Positions 18,364-26,620 of a stretch of 64,000 nucleotides of DNA are shown piece by piece. The translations under genes were made by a program, and so were the position numbers. The stretch lies in NCBI RefSeq assembly GCF_003634105.1, contig NZ_RBIQ01000011.1, forward strand, positions 1 through 64,000. Direction: 5' to 3'. Origin of the DNA: Maribacter vaceletii (lineage in GTDB: Bacteria > Bacteroidota > Bacteroidia > Flavobacteriales > Flavobacteriaceae). The notes below the pieces were generated by a model. The model was not told the DNA's origin. It saw only the letters and a list, made by a program, of their open reading frames with translations, and searched no databases. How positions within the stretch are numbered: the first letter of the stretch is position 1; every line of letters begins with the position of its first letter.

Positions 18364-20085
18364 ATGGAAAAAAATATGCTAAAAAAGTATAGTATTTATC
18401 TTGTTATTTTAATAACAGGTATGGCTTTAGGTTATATTTTTTCTGATTCAAAGCAAGACAATGCGATTAAAGAAGATATAGTTGTTGCTAATAAAGAAGT
18501 TAACTGGTCATGCTCTATGCACCCCCAAATAAATGCTAAAGAAAAGGGGAGTTGCCCTTTATGTGGTATGGATTTAACAATTGCTAGTCAAAAAGATGGT
18601 GAATTGGAAGCCCACCAATTTAAAATGACAAAAAATGCTTTAGCATTAGCAAATGTAGAAACTACAATAATAGGTTTGGGGAATTTAAATTCAAATACAA
18701 TTCTTTTGTCCGGAGAAATTACTACTAATGAAAAAACTAATGCAATCCAAACAACTTTATTTGATGGTAGAATAGAAAAGTTAGTAGTTAATTATGTTGG
18801 TCAATATGTTAAAAAAGGTCAGTTGGTCGGCTACATATATTCTCCAGAATTGTATGCAGCTCAAGATAAATTACTAACATCTGTTACATATAAAGACACT
18901 CATAAGAAATTATATAATGCCGCAAGAAATACACTGGGTTTGTGGAAAATGACAGATGAACAGATTGATGCTATGATTGCTTCTGGTACTCCTATGATGC
19001 GTTTTCCAATTTATGCAGATGTTTCAGGAACTGTCACAGAAATTATTGCAGCAGAAGGAAATTGGTATAAACAAGGAGATTCCCTTTATAAAGTAGCTAA
19101 TTTATATACAGTTTGGGCTGTTTTTGATGCCTATGAAAATCAACTTCCATTTTTAAAAATTGGGCAAAATATTACTATAACTTCTAATGCTTTCAAGGGT
19201 GAAGAATTAAAGTCTAAAATAGCATTTATAGAACCCGTGTTAAATGTAAATAGTAGAACTGTAGCTGTAAGAGTTACATTAAATAATAAAAAACAACATT
19301 TTAAACCTGGGATGTTCTTGCAAGGGAAAATCAATATTCCTCAAGATGGCAATAAGATTTTAACAACACCTAAGTCTACTGTTTTGTGGACAGGTAAAAG
19401 GTCTATTGTATATGTTAAGCCAAACCCTAAAGAATCTGTTTTTGAAATGAGAGAAGTAATATTAGGGAATGTTTTAGGGGATTCATACATAGTTTTGGAT
19501 GGATTAATTCCTGGAGATGAGGTAGTGACTAATGGAGCCTTTACTATAGATGCTGCAGCGCAATTGCAAGGTAAAAAATCTATGATGTCTAATTCTTTAA
19601 GTCAGAGTAATGTAAGAGGGTTAAATGATGAAAGTGGTAAATTAGTTTTTAATGCTAATTTACAATCAGAGTTGCCTAATGTAATTAGTACTTATATTGA
19701 ATTGAAAGATTTTCTAGTTGCTACAGACTCTAATAAATCTATGGGAAAAGCAAAAGAATTAATGAGTATTCTTTTAAGGGTAAATGAATCTGTTTTAGAC
19801 AAAGAAACAAAACAATGTATTGTTGCTGTTAGAACTATATCTGAGAAAATTTCGAAGACTATGGATATTAAGGAGCAGCGAAAGCAATTTAAAGGCCTTT
19901 CTAAAAATATGGTTGCTATTGCGGAAAAATTAAGTAAGTTAGATCAACCAATTTATGTGCAATATTGTCCAATGGCGGATAATAATAAAGGTGCTACATG
20001 GCTAAGTTTTAGTGATGAGGTTTTTAACCCTTATTATGGAGATAAAATGTTGCATTGCGGTAGCGTTACAAAGACTATTCAGTAA
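18364..20085 (+). CDS. cusB: CusB-type efflux periplasmic adaptor with metal-binding domains
   Basis: Membrane-fusion protein that connects the RND pump to an outer-membrane channel. Its 573 residues have an N-terminal membrane anchor (about 9-26), a heavy-metal-binding domain (WSCSMHPQI...CPLCGMDL, about 49-75), a barrel-sandwich/beta-barrel core (about 115-400), and a C-terminal DUF3347 domain (about 425-573) ending with the YCPMADNNKGATWLS and LHCGSV stretches. The Cys/Met/His clusters at both ends suggest copper or silver handling. Confidence 0.9.
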   Translation: MEKNMLKKYSIYLVILITGMALGYIFSDSKQDNAIKEDIVVANKEVNWSCSMHPQINAKEKGSCPLCGMDLTIASQKDGELEAHQFKMTKNALALANVETTIIGLGNLNSNTILLSGEITTNEKTNAIQTTLFDGRIEKLVVNYVGQYVKKGQLVGYIYSPELYAAQDKLLTSVTYKDTHKKLYNAARNTLGLWKMTDEQIDAMIASGTPMMRFPIYADVSGTVTEIIAAEGNWYKQGDSLYKVANLYTVWAVFDAYENQLPFLKIGQNITITSNAFKGEELKSKIAFIEPVLNVNSRTVAVRVTLNNKKQHFKPGMFLQGKINIPQDGNKILTTPKSTVLWTGKRSIVYVKPNPKESVFEMREVILGNVLGDSYIVLDGLIPGDEVVTNGAFTIDAAAQLQGKKSMMSNSLSQSNVRGLNDESGKLVFNANLQSELPNVISTYIELKDFLVATDSNKSMGKAKELMSILLRVNESVLDKETKQCIVAVRTISEKISKTMDIKEQRKQFKGLSKNMVAIAEKLSKLDQPIYVQYCPMADNNKGATWLSFSDEVFNPYYGDKMLHCGSVTKTIQ

Positions 20086-20097
20086 TTTTACTTGATA

Positions 20098-20180
20098 ATC
20101 GAGATTTAAATACTCCGAGGCTTGCCTCGAAATCAAAATTAGTTTCCTAATAAATGCCTCGTGGGCTTACCCCGAGGTGG
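20098..20180. repeat. intergenic palindromic element (REP-like)
   Basis: Two G+C-rich hairpins in an AT-rich setting: 20116-20129 (cgagg-cttg-cctcg) and 20157-20177 (cctcg-t-ggg, loop ctta, ccccgagg, one bulge). Both share the cgagg/cctcg core and are joined by an AT-rich linker. It lies between the convergent cusB and murF genes. I associate such CCTCG-type intergenic repeats with flavobacterial genomes, but that is from memory and was not checked. It may also act as a two-way terminator, although no T run follows. Confidence 0.5.
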
Positions 20181-20181
20181 C

Positions 20182-21462
20182 TTACTGTATTAAATCCAAT
20201 ATTCTTTCTAAAGCCATTCCTCTAGATCCCTTTATTAATATAGAGGTGTTTTTTGGAACAGCATTTTCTTCTAAGTATACCTTTAAAGTGTCAAAGGAAT
20301 TAAAGGTGCTTAGTTTCGTTTTTGTTTTAGAAAAATTCTCACCAATCAGATATACTTTTTTAAAAATTAGTTCTTCAGCTAAATCAGCTATGTTTTGGTG
20401 TTCTTTATAAGCAGAGCTACCTAACTCAAACATATCGCCTAAAAACAAAATTTTATTATCTTCCTTAATTTGGTTAAAGTTTTCTAATGCGGCCTTCATA
20501 CTTGTTGGGTTTGCATTATAGGCATCTAAAATAATTTTGCACCCTTCTTTTTCAATTATTTGCGAGCGGTTATTCTCTGGTACATAGTTTTCTATAGCTT
20601 CTTTTATGTTTGGTAAGAGAACAGAAAAATATTTCCCCATAATGATAGCTGCGCAACAATTAGTGAAATTATATTTTCCAATTAGTTGAGAATCTATTCT
20701 GGTGTCTTCTACTTGGATAGAAACAAAAGGGTTGGCTTCTAGTAAGTTTAACTTATAATAGTCGCTTAGGGTAGTGCTAAAGCCAAATTTTTGGATATAA
20801 TTTCCAAGTTTTTCTTTTTGAATAGGGTCATCAGCATTTAAGAAAATTTGTTTTTTATTGGTAGTTAAAAAATCGTACAACTCACTTTTTCCTTCAATAA
20901 CACCTTCTAAACTTCCAAAACCTTCCAAATGTGCTTTACCAAAATTTGTGATATAACCAAAATCTGGCTCTGCAATAGAACATAAAAATGCAATTTCTTT
21001 TTTATGATTAGCACCCATTTCTACAACGGCAATTTCTGTGTCTTCTTTAATAGATAATAAAGTTAAGGGAACTCCAATATGGTTGTTTAAATTTCCTTTA
21101 GTTGCAATGGTTTTATATTTTGTAGATAATACAGCATGTATAAGTTCTTTTGTTGTGGTTTTTCCGTTACTACCAGTTATGCTAATGATTTTTGCACTAC
21201 AATAATTTCTATGATAATTGGCAAGTTGTTGTAGTGTGGTAAGAACGTTATTAACTAAAATAACGTCTTTACTATTGGCATATTCTTTTTCATCTACAAT
21301 AGCTAAGATTGCTCCTTTGGAAAGTGCTTCTTTTGCGTACGTGTTACCATTAAAGTTGTCACCTTTTAAGGCGAAGAAAATACTGTTTTTACTTATTTTT
21401 CTAGTATCTGTACTAACTAATTTAAAATCTAAAAAGTGTTGGTGTAATTCCTGTATTGTCAT
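20182..21462 (-). CDS. murF: UDP-N-acetylmuramoyl-tripeptide--D-alanyl-D-alanine ligase
   Basis: Adds D-Ala-D-Ala to the UDP-MurNAc-tripeptide in peptidoglycan precursor synthesis (cytoplasm). Its 426 residues have the Mur ligase P-loop GSNGKTTTKE at 97-106, the ITNFGKAHLEGFGS metal/ATP region near 171-184, and the DAYNANPTSM motif (about 314-323) typical of MurF. It lies directly behind gldJ and its terminator, so it probably has its own start of transcription in the short 67-base gap. Confidence 0.95.
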   Translation of the reverse strand: MTIQELHQHFLDFKLVSTDTRKISKNSIFFALKGDNFNGNTYAKEALSKGAILAIVDEKEYANSKDVILVNNVLTTLQQLANYHRNYCSAKIISITGSNGKTTTKELIHAVLSTKYKTIATKGNLNNHIGVPLTLLSIKEDTEIAVVEMGANHKKEIAFLCSIAEPDFGYITNFGKAHLEGFGSLEGVIEGKSELYDFLTTNKKQIFLNADDPIQKEKLGNYIQKFGFSTTLSDYYKLNLLEANPFVSIQVEDTRIDSQLIGKYNFTNCCAAIIMGKYFSVLLPNIKEAIENYVPENNRSQIIEKEGCKIILDAYNANPTSMKAALENFNQIKEDNKILFLGDMFELGSSAYKEHQNIADLAEELIFKKVYLIGENFSKTKTKLSTFNSFDTLKVYLEENAVPKNTSILIKGSRGMALERILDLIQ

Positions 21463-21477
21463 GATTCGAAGATATAA

Positions 21478-21505
21478 AAAAAGCCCTTTTTAAAAAGGGC
21501 TTTTT
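21478..21505 (-). terminator. terminator of gldJ
   Basis: A 28-base perfect palindrome (arm aaaaagcccttttt) with T runs on both strands, 23 bases past the gldJ stop and just before murF. The true loop is formed by the central T/A bases. Confidence 0.8.
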
Positions 21506-21528
21506 AATCTATTTATTTTAGAGAAGTA

Positions 21529-23190
21529 TTATTTTGCTTTCTTACCTCTTATTGTCTTGTTTTTAGTTTTAGATTTAGAACCAACTCTAGACATTGCACA
21601 TCTAAAACCAATATAATCTGTAGCCATATATTGTGGCATATATCTTCTTTGTGCTGGGTCTAACCAGTATGCTCTATCTCTCCAAGAACCTCCTTTAAAA
21701 ACTCTTACTTCGTCATTAATTAAAGAAGTTCTGTTGTTAGATTGGTCGTATTGTCTTGTAACTACACCAGCAGAATCTCTTTGTACAGAGTGCTTAGGAG
21801 CATCATACATTTTTCTTTGATTTTCATCATCCTCACTAAATCTATCGTAGAATCTAGAAGAACTAGCATCACCATCTCTATAACCTCTATTGTCACTTGA
21901 AGAGAAGTTTGTTCTTAAATATGTTTCTTCTTCATCAACAGGAACCATTTTAATTTCTCCTGGTAAATTTAAAGCAACTATTTTTCCGTTTGGTAATGTA
22001 TCATAAACAATAGAGTCTCTAAGTACATTTACTTTACCATCTTTTCCAATAGCAGTTTTCATGTAAATATTTCCTCTGTAATAGTTAAAGTCACTTACTT
22101 CATCATCTACTATAGGTCTGTATACATCAGAAACCCACTCGGCAACATTACCAGCCATATCATATAAGCCTAAATCATTTGGTTTGTACGACATTACTTG
22201 TGCTGTAATATCTGCCCCATCATCAGACCATCCTGCAATTCCACCATAGTCACCTTTACCTTGTTTAAAGTTCGCTAACTGATCTCCACGACCAACACGT
22301 TGTCCGTTTCTAGTGTAATCTCCATCCCATGGGTATTTTTTTCTACCTCTATAGTTATTATACTCTCTAGTTCCGGATTGTGCCTGCGCAGCATATTCCC
22401 ATTCTGTTTCAGTAGGTAATCTATATTCTGGCATAATAACACCACTACTTCTGTTTGCAAAAGAGCTGGTGCTATCTTTTTTCATTTTTCCTTGTAGAGA
22501 ATCTATTTGACCATTATAAACAGATTCAGGTCTATTTAAGTAAGCTTCTGTATTAAAGGTACCTGCATCTTCTCCAGTTAATGCTTTGTATTTAGCATCT
22601 TTAGCTAAATACCCTTCTCTCTCTAGCATAACTTCATTAACTCTGTCAGTTCTCCATTCAGCAAATTGAGTAGCTTGTATCCAGTTAACACCAACTACAG
22701 GATATTCTGCATATGCTGGATGACGTAGGTAATTATTTGTCATGGTTTCGTTAAAACCTAATCGATTTCTCCAAACTAAAGTATCAGGTAAAGCACCTTT
22801 ATAAATATTTGCATATTTAGGGTTTTCAGGTGGGTATACGCTTTTTAGGTAATCTAAGTACTCTAAATACATAACATTGGTTACCTCTGTTTCATCCATA
22901 TAAAAGGATTGTACGTGCTGAGAAGTAGGGGTATTGTTCCAATCGTGCATTACATCATCTTGTACTTTACCTTTAGTAAAGGTTCCTCCTTCAATAAACA
23001 CAAGACCAGGAGCAGTTTCTTGCTCTTTAAAATCTGAGTTGTATTGGAAACCTCCTTCTTTAGCATTTATTTTCCAGCCAGTAGCTCTCGATACATTCTT
23101 TGATGATGAAGATTTTTTACAGCTGGTAACTGAAAAACCTCCCGCTATTACGGCACATGAGAGTACAACTTTAATAAACTGTTTTTTCAT
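21529..23190 (-). CDS. gldJ: gliding motility lipoprotein GldJ
   Basis: A lipoprotein required for gliding motility and type IX secretion in Flavobacterium. Its 553 residues have a lipoprotein signal with the acylated Cys at 24 (SVTSC) and a formylglycine-generating-enzyme/sulfatase-modifying-factor fold, with EGGTFTKG (about 67), DETEVTN, LPTETEWEYAA, GNVAEWVSD and a C-terminal FKGGSWRDRAYWLD...GFRC region. Catalytic FGE cysteines are not expected in GldJ. A Lys-rich tail ends the protein. It is divergent from porV across a 455-base gap. Confidence 0.93.
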   Translation of the reverse strand: MKKQFIKVVLSCAVIAGGFSVTSCKKSSSSKNVSRATGWKINAKEGGFQYNSDFKEQETAPGLVFIEGGTFTKGKVQDDVMHDWNNTPTSQHVQSFYMDETEVTNVMYLEYLDYLKSVYPPENPKYANIYKGALPDTLVWRNRLGFNETMTNNYLRHPAYAEYPVVGVNWIQATQFAEWRTDRVNEVMLEREGYLAKDAKYKALTGEDAGTFNTEAYLNRPESVYNGQIDSLQGKMKKDSTSSFANRSSGVIMPEYRLPTETEWEYAAQAQSGTREYNNYRGRKKYPWDGDYTRNGQRVGRGDQLANFKQGKGDYGGIAGWSDDGADITAQVMSYKPNDLGLYDMAGNVAEWVSDVYRPIVDDEVSDFNYYRGNIYMKTAIGKDGKVNVLRDSIVYDTLPNGKIVALNLPGEIKMVPVDEEETYLRTNFSSSDNRGYRDGDASSSRFYDRFSEDDENQRKMYDAPKHSVQRDSAGVVTRQYDQSNNRTSLINDEVRVFKGGSWRDRAYWLDPAQRRYMPQYMATDYIGFRCAMSRVGSKSKTKNKTIRGKKAK

Positions 23191-23645
23191 AATTAGGACT
23201 TGAGTTCAAATTGCTACCACAATTAATGCGGTATTAAATTTGTATTTAGATTAATTTTAGTCTTACTTTCGGCTTATAAAACGACGATTTGTGTATAATA
23301 TTTTATATAATAAAAATATTTTTTAAATCATGCTTAAGAACTATAAGTCTTAAAAGACGTGGTTTAGAATTTATAACGCCTTAATTTCTTTTCTAGTATT
23401 AGAAAGCGTATTCTTTTTCAATAATGTTATTTTAAGGTATATTAACTTGTTTTGGACTGTAAATATAAGAGTGATGTTCTTTTTTTTAGTATTTGAAATA
23501 TTTTTCCTACAAAATTATTTATTAAAATGTTAAGTAGTTATACAAGATATTTTTAAAATGGTCGTTTACCATTTGTATACATATGTTTTAATGTTATTAC
23601 TTCATAAGTATTCAATATTATATATAAAATCAACCCCTTTATAAA
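23191..23645. other. divergent promoter region between gldJ and porV
   Basis: 455 AT-rich bases between two start codons facing away from each other, so promoters for both genes must lie here. I see no full TTG/TAnnTTTG pair, no strong hairpin and no plausible small ORF. Confidence 0.5.
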
Positions 23646-24797
23646 ATGAGAAGATTTTCTTTACTTTTTTTACTAGTTTTTGTGATTAAAATGAATGCAC
23701 AGGACTCAGATCGTGTTATAACCACAGCAGTCCCTTTTCTAACAATTGCTTCTGATGCAAGAGCAGCAGGTATGGGAGATATGGGTGTGGCTACATCTAC
23801 AGATGCTTTTTCTCAACAATGGAATCCGGCAAAATTTGCATTTGCGGAACGTAAAATGGGTATAGGCGTAAGTTATACGCCATATCTAGAAAGTATAATT
23901 ACAGACATAGCATTGTTAAATGCTAGTTATTTTAATAAGCTAAACGAACGTAGTGCTTTTGCAGTTAGTTTACGTTATTTTACGTTAGGAGAAATAGAGT
24001 TAAGGCAATTTGCAAACGATCCAGGAACCTTGGCAAAACCTAATGAATTAGCAATAGATGGTTCATATTCTTTAAAGTTAAGTGAGGAATTTTCTATGGC
24101 TGTTGGCGGTAGATATATAAGGTCTAATTTAAAATTACCACAAACATCAGGTTCTGAAGATTCACAGGCTGCTAGTTCTTTTGCTGTGGATGTGGCTGGG
24201 TATTATCGTTCTAGAGAAATGGCATATAATAGTTTTGATGGTCGTTGGAGAGCAGGATTTAATATTTCTAATCTAGGAGGTAAAATACAATATGATGCTG
24301 GAGGACAAGAAAACTTTTTACCAACTAATTTAAAATTTGGAGTTGGTTTTGATTTTATATTAGATCAAGATAATACAATAGGAATAACATCAGAATTTAA
24401 TAAATTATTAGTGCCAACTCCACAAGATTTTAATAATGATGGGGAGGTTAATGGGGAAGATAATGATGAATACCAAAATATAGGAGCTTTTCAAGGAGTA
24501 TTTAAATCTTTTGGAGATGCACCAGATGGTTTTGGAGAAGAGTTAAAAGAGTTTACATGGGCTTTAGGAGCAGAGTATGTATACCAGGATTCTTTTATGA
24601 TAAGAACAGGTTATTTTAATGAGAGTGAAGAAAAGGGGTCTAGAAAGTTTTTTACTTTAGGAGCAGGTTTTAGATTTAATTCTGCTCAGATAGATTTATC
24701 TTATTTATTTTCTACATCACAAGTGAGAAACCCTTTAGAGAATACATTGCGTTTTTCTTTAACTTTTAATTTAGGAGAAGAGTTCTATAATGATTAA
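23646..24797 (+). CDS. porV: type IX secretion system outer-membrane protein PorV
   Basis: An outer-membrane beta-barrel of the T9SS that binds secreted cargo for release or attachment. Its 383 residues start with a signal peptide ending at NAQ (about 19), then the family's TAVPFLTIASDARAAGMGDMGVATSTDAFSQQWNP-like start region and alternating barrel strands up to a C-terminal FSLTFNLGEEF. An acidic DFNNDGEVNGEDND stretch near 258-271 resembles a Ca2+-binding loop. The link to gldJ across the shared gap fits a common secretion/gliding role. Confidence 0.92.
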   Translation: MRRFSLLFLLVFVIKMNAQDSDRVITTAVPFLTIASDARAAGMGDMGVATSTDAFSQQWNPAKFAFAERKMGIGVSYTPYLESIITDIALLNASYFNKLNERSAFAVSLRYFTLGEIELRQFANDPGTLAKPNELAIDGSYSLKLSEEFSMAVGGRYIRSNLKLPQTSGSEDSQAASSFAVDVAGYYRSREMAYNSFDGRWRAGFNISNLGGKIQYDAGGQENFLPTNLKFGVGFDFILDQDNTIGITSEFNKLLVPTPQDFNNDGEVNGEDNDEYQNIGAFQGVFKSFGDAPDGFGEELKEFTWALGAEYVYQDSFMIRTGYFNESEEKGSRKFFTLGAGFRFNSAQIDLSYLFSTSQVRNPLENTLRFSLTFNLGEEFYND

Positions 24798-24820
24798 GAC
24801 CTCAGTATAATTTATATAAA

Positions 24821-24848
24821 AAACTACACATTTGTGTGGTTTTTTTTT
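24821..24848 (+). terminator. terminator of porV
   Basis: A 9-bp stem (24821-24829 with 24834-24842, arm aaactacac, one G-T pair), 4-base loop, then eight or more T. Confidence 0.8.
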
Positions 24849-24931
24849 GCGATAATTTTAAGGCAGCTTGTTAATTAGAAAAAATATAAGTTACCTTGTA
24901 TTCTAAATTTTAAATAAGTAGCGTTCTTTTT

Positions 24932-25417
24932 ATGATAAAGAAAAAAGTGAGTTTTGATATTTCTGTCTTTTCTTCTATGGATGAGTTGGAAAATAGAGAT
25001 AAAAAATTAATGAAACGAGCAGTAGAGGCAAGAAAAAATGCTTATTCCCCATACTCTAATTTTACTGTAGGTGCAGCCGTTCTTTTAGAAAACGGTGAAA
25101 TGGTATTAGGTAATAATCAAGAAAATGCAGCCTATCCATCAGGCTTATGTGCAGAACGTGTAGCCGTTTTTTATGCTGGAGCTAATTATCCAGGAATTAA
25201 AATAAAAGCTATTGCAATTACAGCAACATCAATTAATTATAAAGTAGATACACCTGCAGCTCCGTGTGGTAATTGTAGGCAAGCAATTTCTGAATATGAA
25301 ACAAAACAAGAAAGCCCTATAGAATTGTTTTTGATGGGGGAAACCGGTAAAGTGTTAAAATGCAATGCAATAGCAGATATTTTGCCACTTGCATTTACAA
25401 GTAGTTTTTTGTTGTAG
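24932..25417 (+). CDS. cdd: cytidine deaminase
   Basis: Zinc enzyme that deaminates cytidine and deoxycytidine to uridine forms in pyrimidine salvage. Its 161 residues show the catalytic CAERVAV (zinc ligand C73, proton shuttle E75) and PCGNCRQ (C112, C115), the usual three-cysteine site of tetrameric Cdd. It sits between porV and pdhA with its own spacing. A nucleoside transporter and thyA elsewhere in the window belong to the same pathway. Confidence 0.93.
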   Translation: MIKKKVSFDISVFSSMDELENRDKKLMKRAVEARKNAYSPYSNFTVGAAVLLENGEMVLGNNQENAAYPSGLCAERVAVFYAGANYPGIKIKAIAITATSINYKVDTPAAPCGNCRQAISEYETKQESPIELFLMGETGKVLKCNAIADILPLAFTSSFLL

Positions 25418-25538
25418 GGTATCCTTGTGTAGTGTATTATTTAAGAGGATAAAGCATTTTTTAACAAAAGCTATTTTAAAGGTTAATTTTTACTTGTACG
25501 TTTTAGTTTATTTTTTTTTACCGATTAATTAATATGTG

Positions 25539-25582
25539 TATTTTTGCTCTCTGTAACTGGATAGCCAATTAGTTTATTTGGC
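25539..25582 (+). promoter_or_regulatory. pdhA promoter -7 element and leader hairpin
   Basis: TATTTTTG at 25539-25546 fits TAnnTTTG; no clear -33 TTG is seen. The leader of about 64 bases holds a small dyad, gccaa (25564-25568) with ttggc (25578-25582), and a repeated ccaatta. The promoter box is the better supported part. Confidence 0.45.
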
Positions 25583-25616
25583 CAATTATATAGAATCCTA
25601 ATTAAAGACCTGATTA

Positions 25617-26615
25617 ATGGAAAAAATTACTAAAGAAACCTACCTAAATTGGTACAAAGACATGCTGTTTTGGAGAAAGTTTGAAGACAAACTAGCAGCA
25701 GTATATATACAGCAAAAAGTAAGAGGGTTTCTTCATTTATATAATGGACAAGAAGCAGTTTTAGCCGGAGCTTTACATGCAATGGATTTAACTAAAGATA
25801 GAATGATTACTGCATACAGAAATCATGTACAGCCAATAGGAATGGGTGTAGACCCTAAAAGAGTAATGGCAGAGCTTTATGGAAAAGTTACTGGAACATC
25901 TAAAGGTATGGGTGGTTCTATGCATATTTTTTCTAAAGAACATAGATTTCATGGAGGACACGGTATTGTAGGTGGTCAAATTCCATTAGGAGCTGGTATG
26001 GCTTATGGAGATAAGTACCATGGTAGAGATGCTGTAACCTTATGTTATATGGGAGATGGTGCTGTTAGACAGGGTTCATTACATGAAACATTTAACTTAG
26101 CAATGCTATGGCAGTTACCAGTTGTTTTTGTTTGTGAGAATAATGGTTACGCAATGGGAACTTCAGTTGCTAGAACTTCACATACAGAAGAAATTTGGAA
26201 ATTAGGTTTGGGTTATGAAATGCCTTGTGGACCAGTAGATGGTATGAATCCTGTTACGGTTGCACAAGAAATGAGTAAAGCAATTGAAAGAGCAAGAAGT
26301 GGTGGTGGACCAACTTTCTTAGAAATGAAAACATATCGTTATAGAGGACATTCCATGTCTGATGCACAACATTATAGAACAAAAGAAGAGGTAGAGGAGT
26401 ACAAGAAAATTGATCCTATTACTCAAGTTCTAGACGTTATAAAAGAAAAGAAATACGCTACAGACGAAGAAATTAAGCAAGTGGCAAAAGATGTTAAGGC
26501 ATTAGTTTCTGAATGTGAGAAATTTGCTGAAGAGTCTGATTATCCTCCAGTAAACCAATTATATGATATGGTTTATGAGCAAGAAGATTTTCCTTTTGTA
26601 GAACATAAAAAATAA
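25617..26615 (+). CDS. pdhA: pyruvate dehydrogenase E1 component, alpha subunit
   Basis: Thiamine-diphosphate subunit that decarboxylates pyruvate and, with PdhB, acetylates the lipoyl groups of E2. Its 332 residues contain the TPP motif GDGAVRQGSLHETFNLAMLWQLPVVFVCENN region (G-D-G to N-N, about 145-176), the HGGHGIVGGQIPLG stretch, and the RYRGHSMSDAQHYR phosphorylation-loop-like segment. The E2 gene follows after 5 bases. The E1 beta partner is at 47451-48428, not in this operon. Confidence 0.95.
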   Translation: MEKITKETYLNWYKDMLFWRKFEDKLAAVYIQQKVRGFLHLYNGQEAVLAGALHAMDLTKDRMITAYRNHVQPIGMGVDPKRVMAELYGKVTGTSKGMGGSMHIFSKEHRFHGGHGIVGGQIPLGAGMAYGDKYHGRDAVTLCYMGDGAVRQGSLHETFNLAMLWQLPVVFVCENNGYAMGTSVARTSHTEEIWKLGLGYEMPCGPVDGMNPVTVAQEMSKAIERARSGGGPTFLEMKTYRYRGHSMSDAQHYRTKEEVEEYKKIDPITQVLDVIKEKKYATDEEIKQVAKDVKALVSECEKFAEESDYPPVNQLYDMVYEQEDFPFVEHKK

Positions 26616-26620
26616 GTAAA

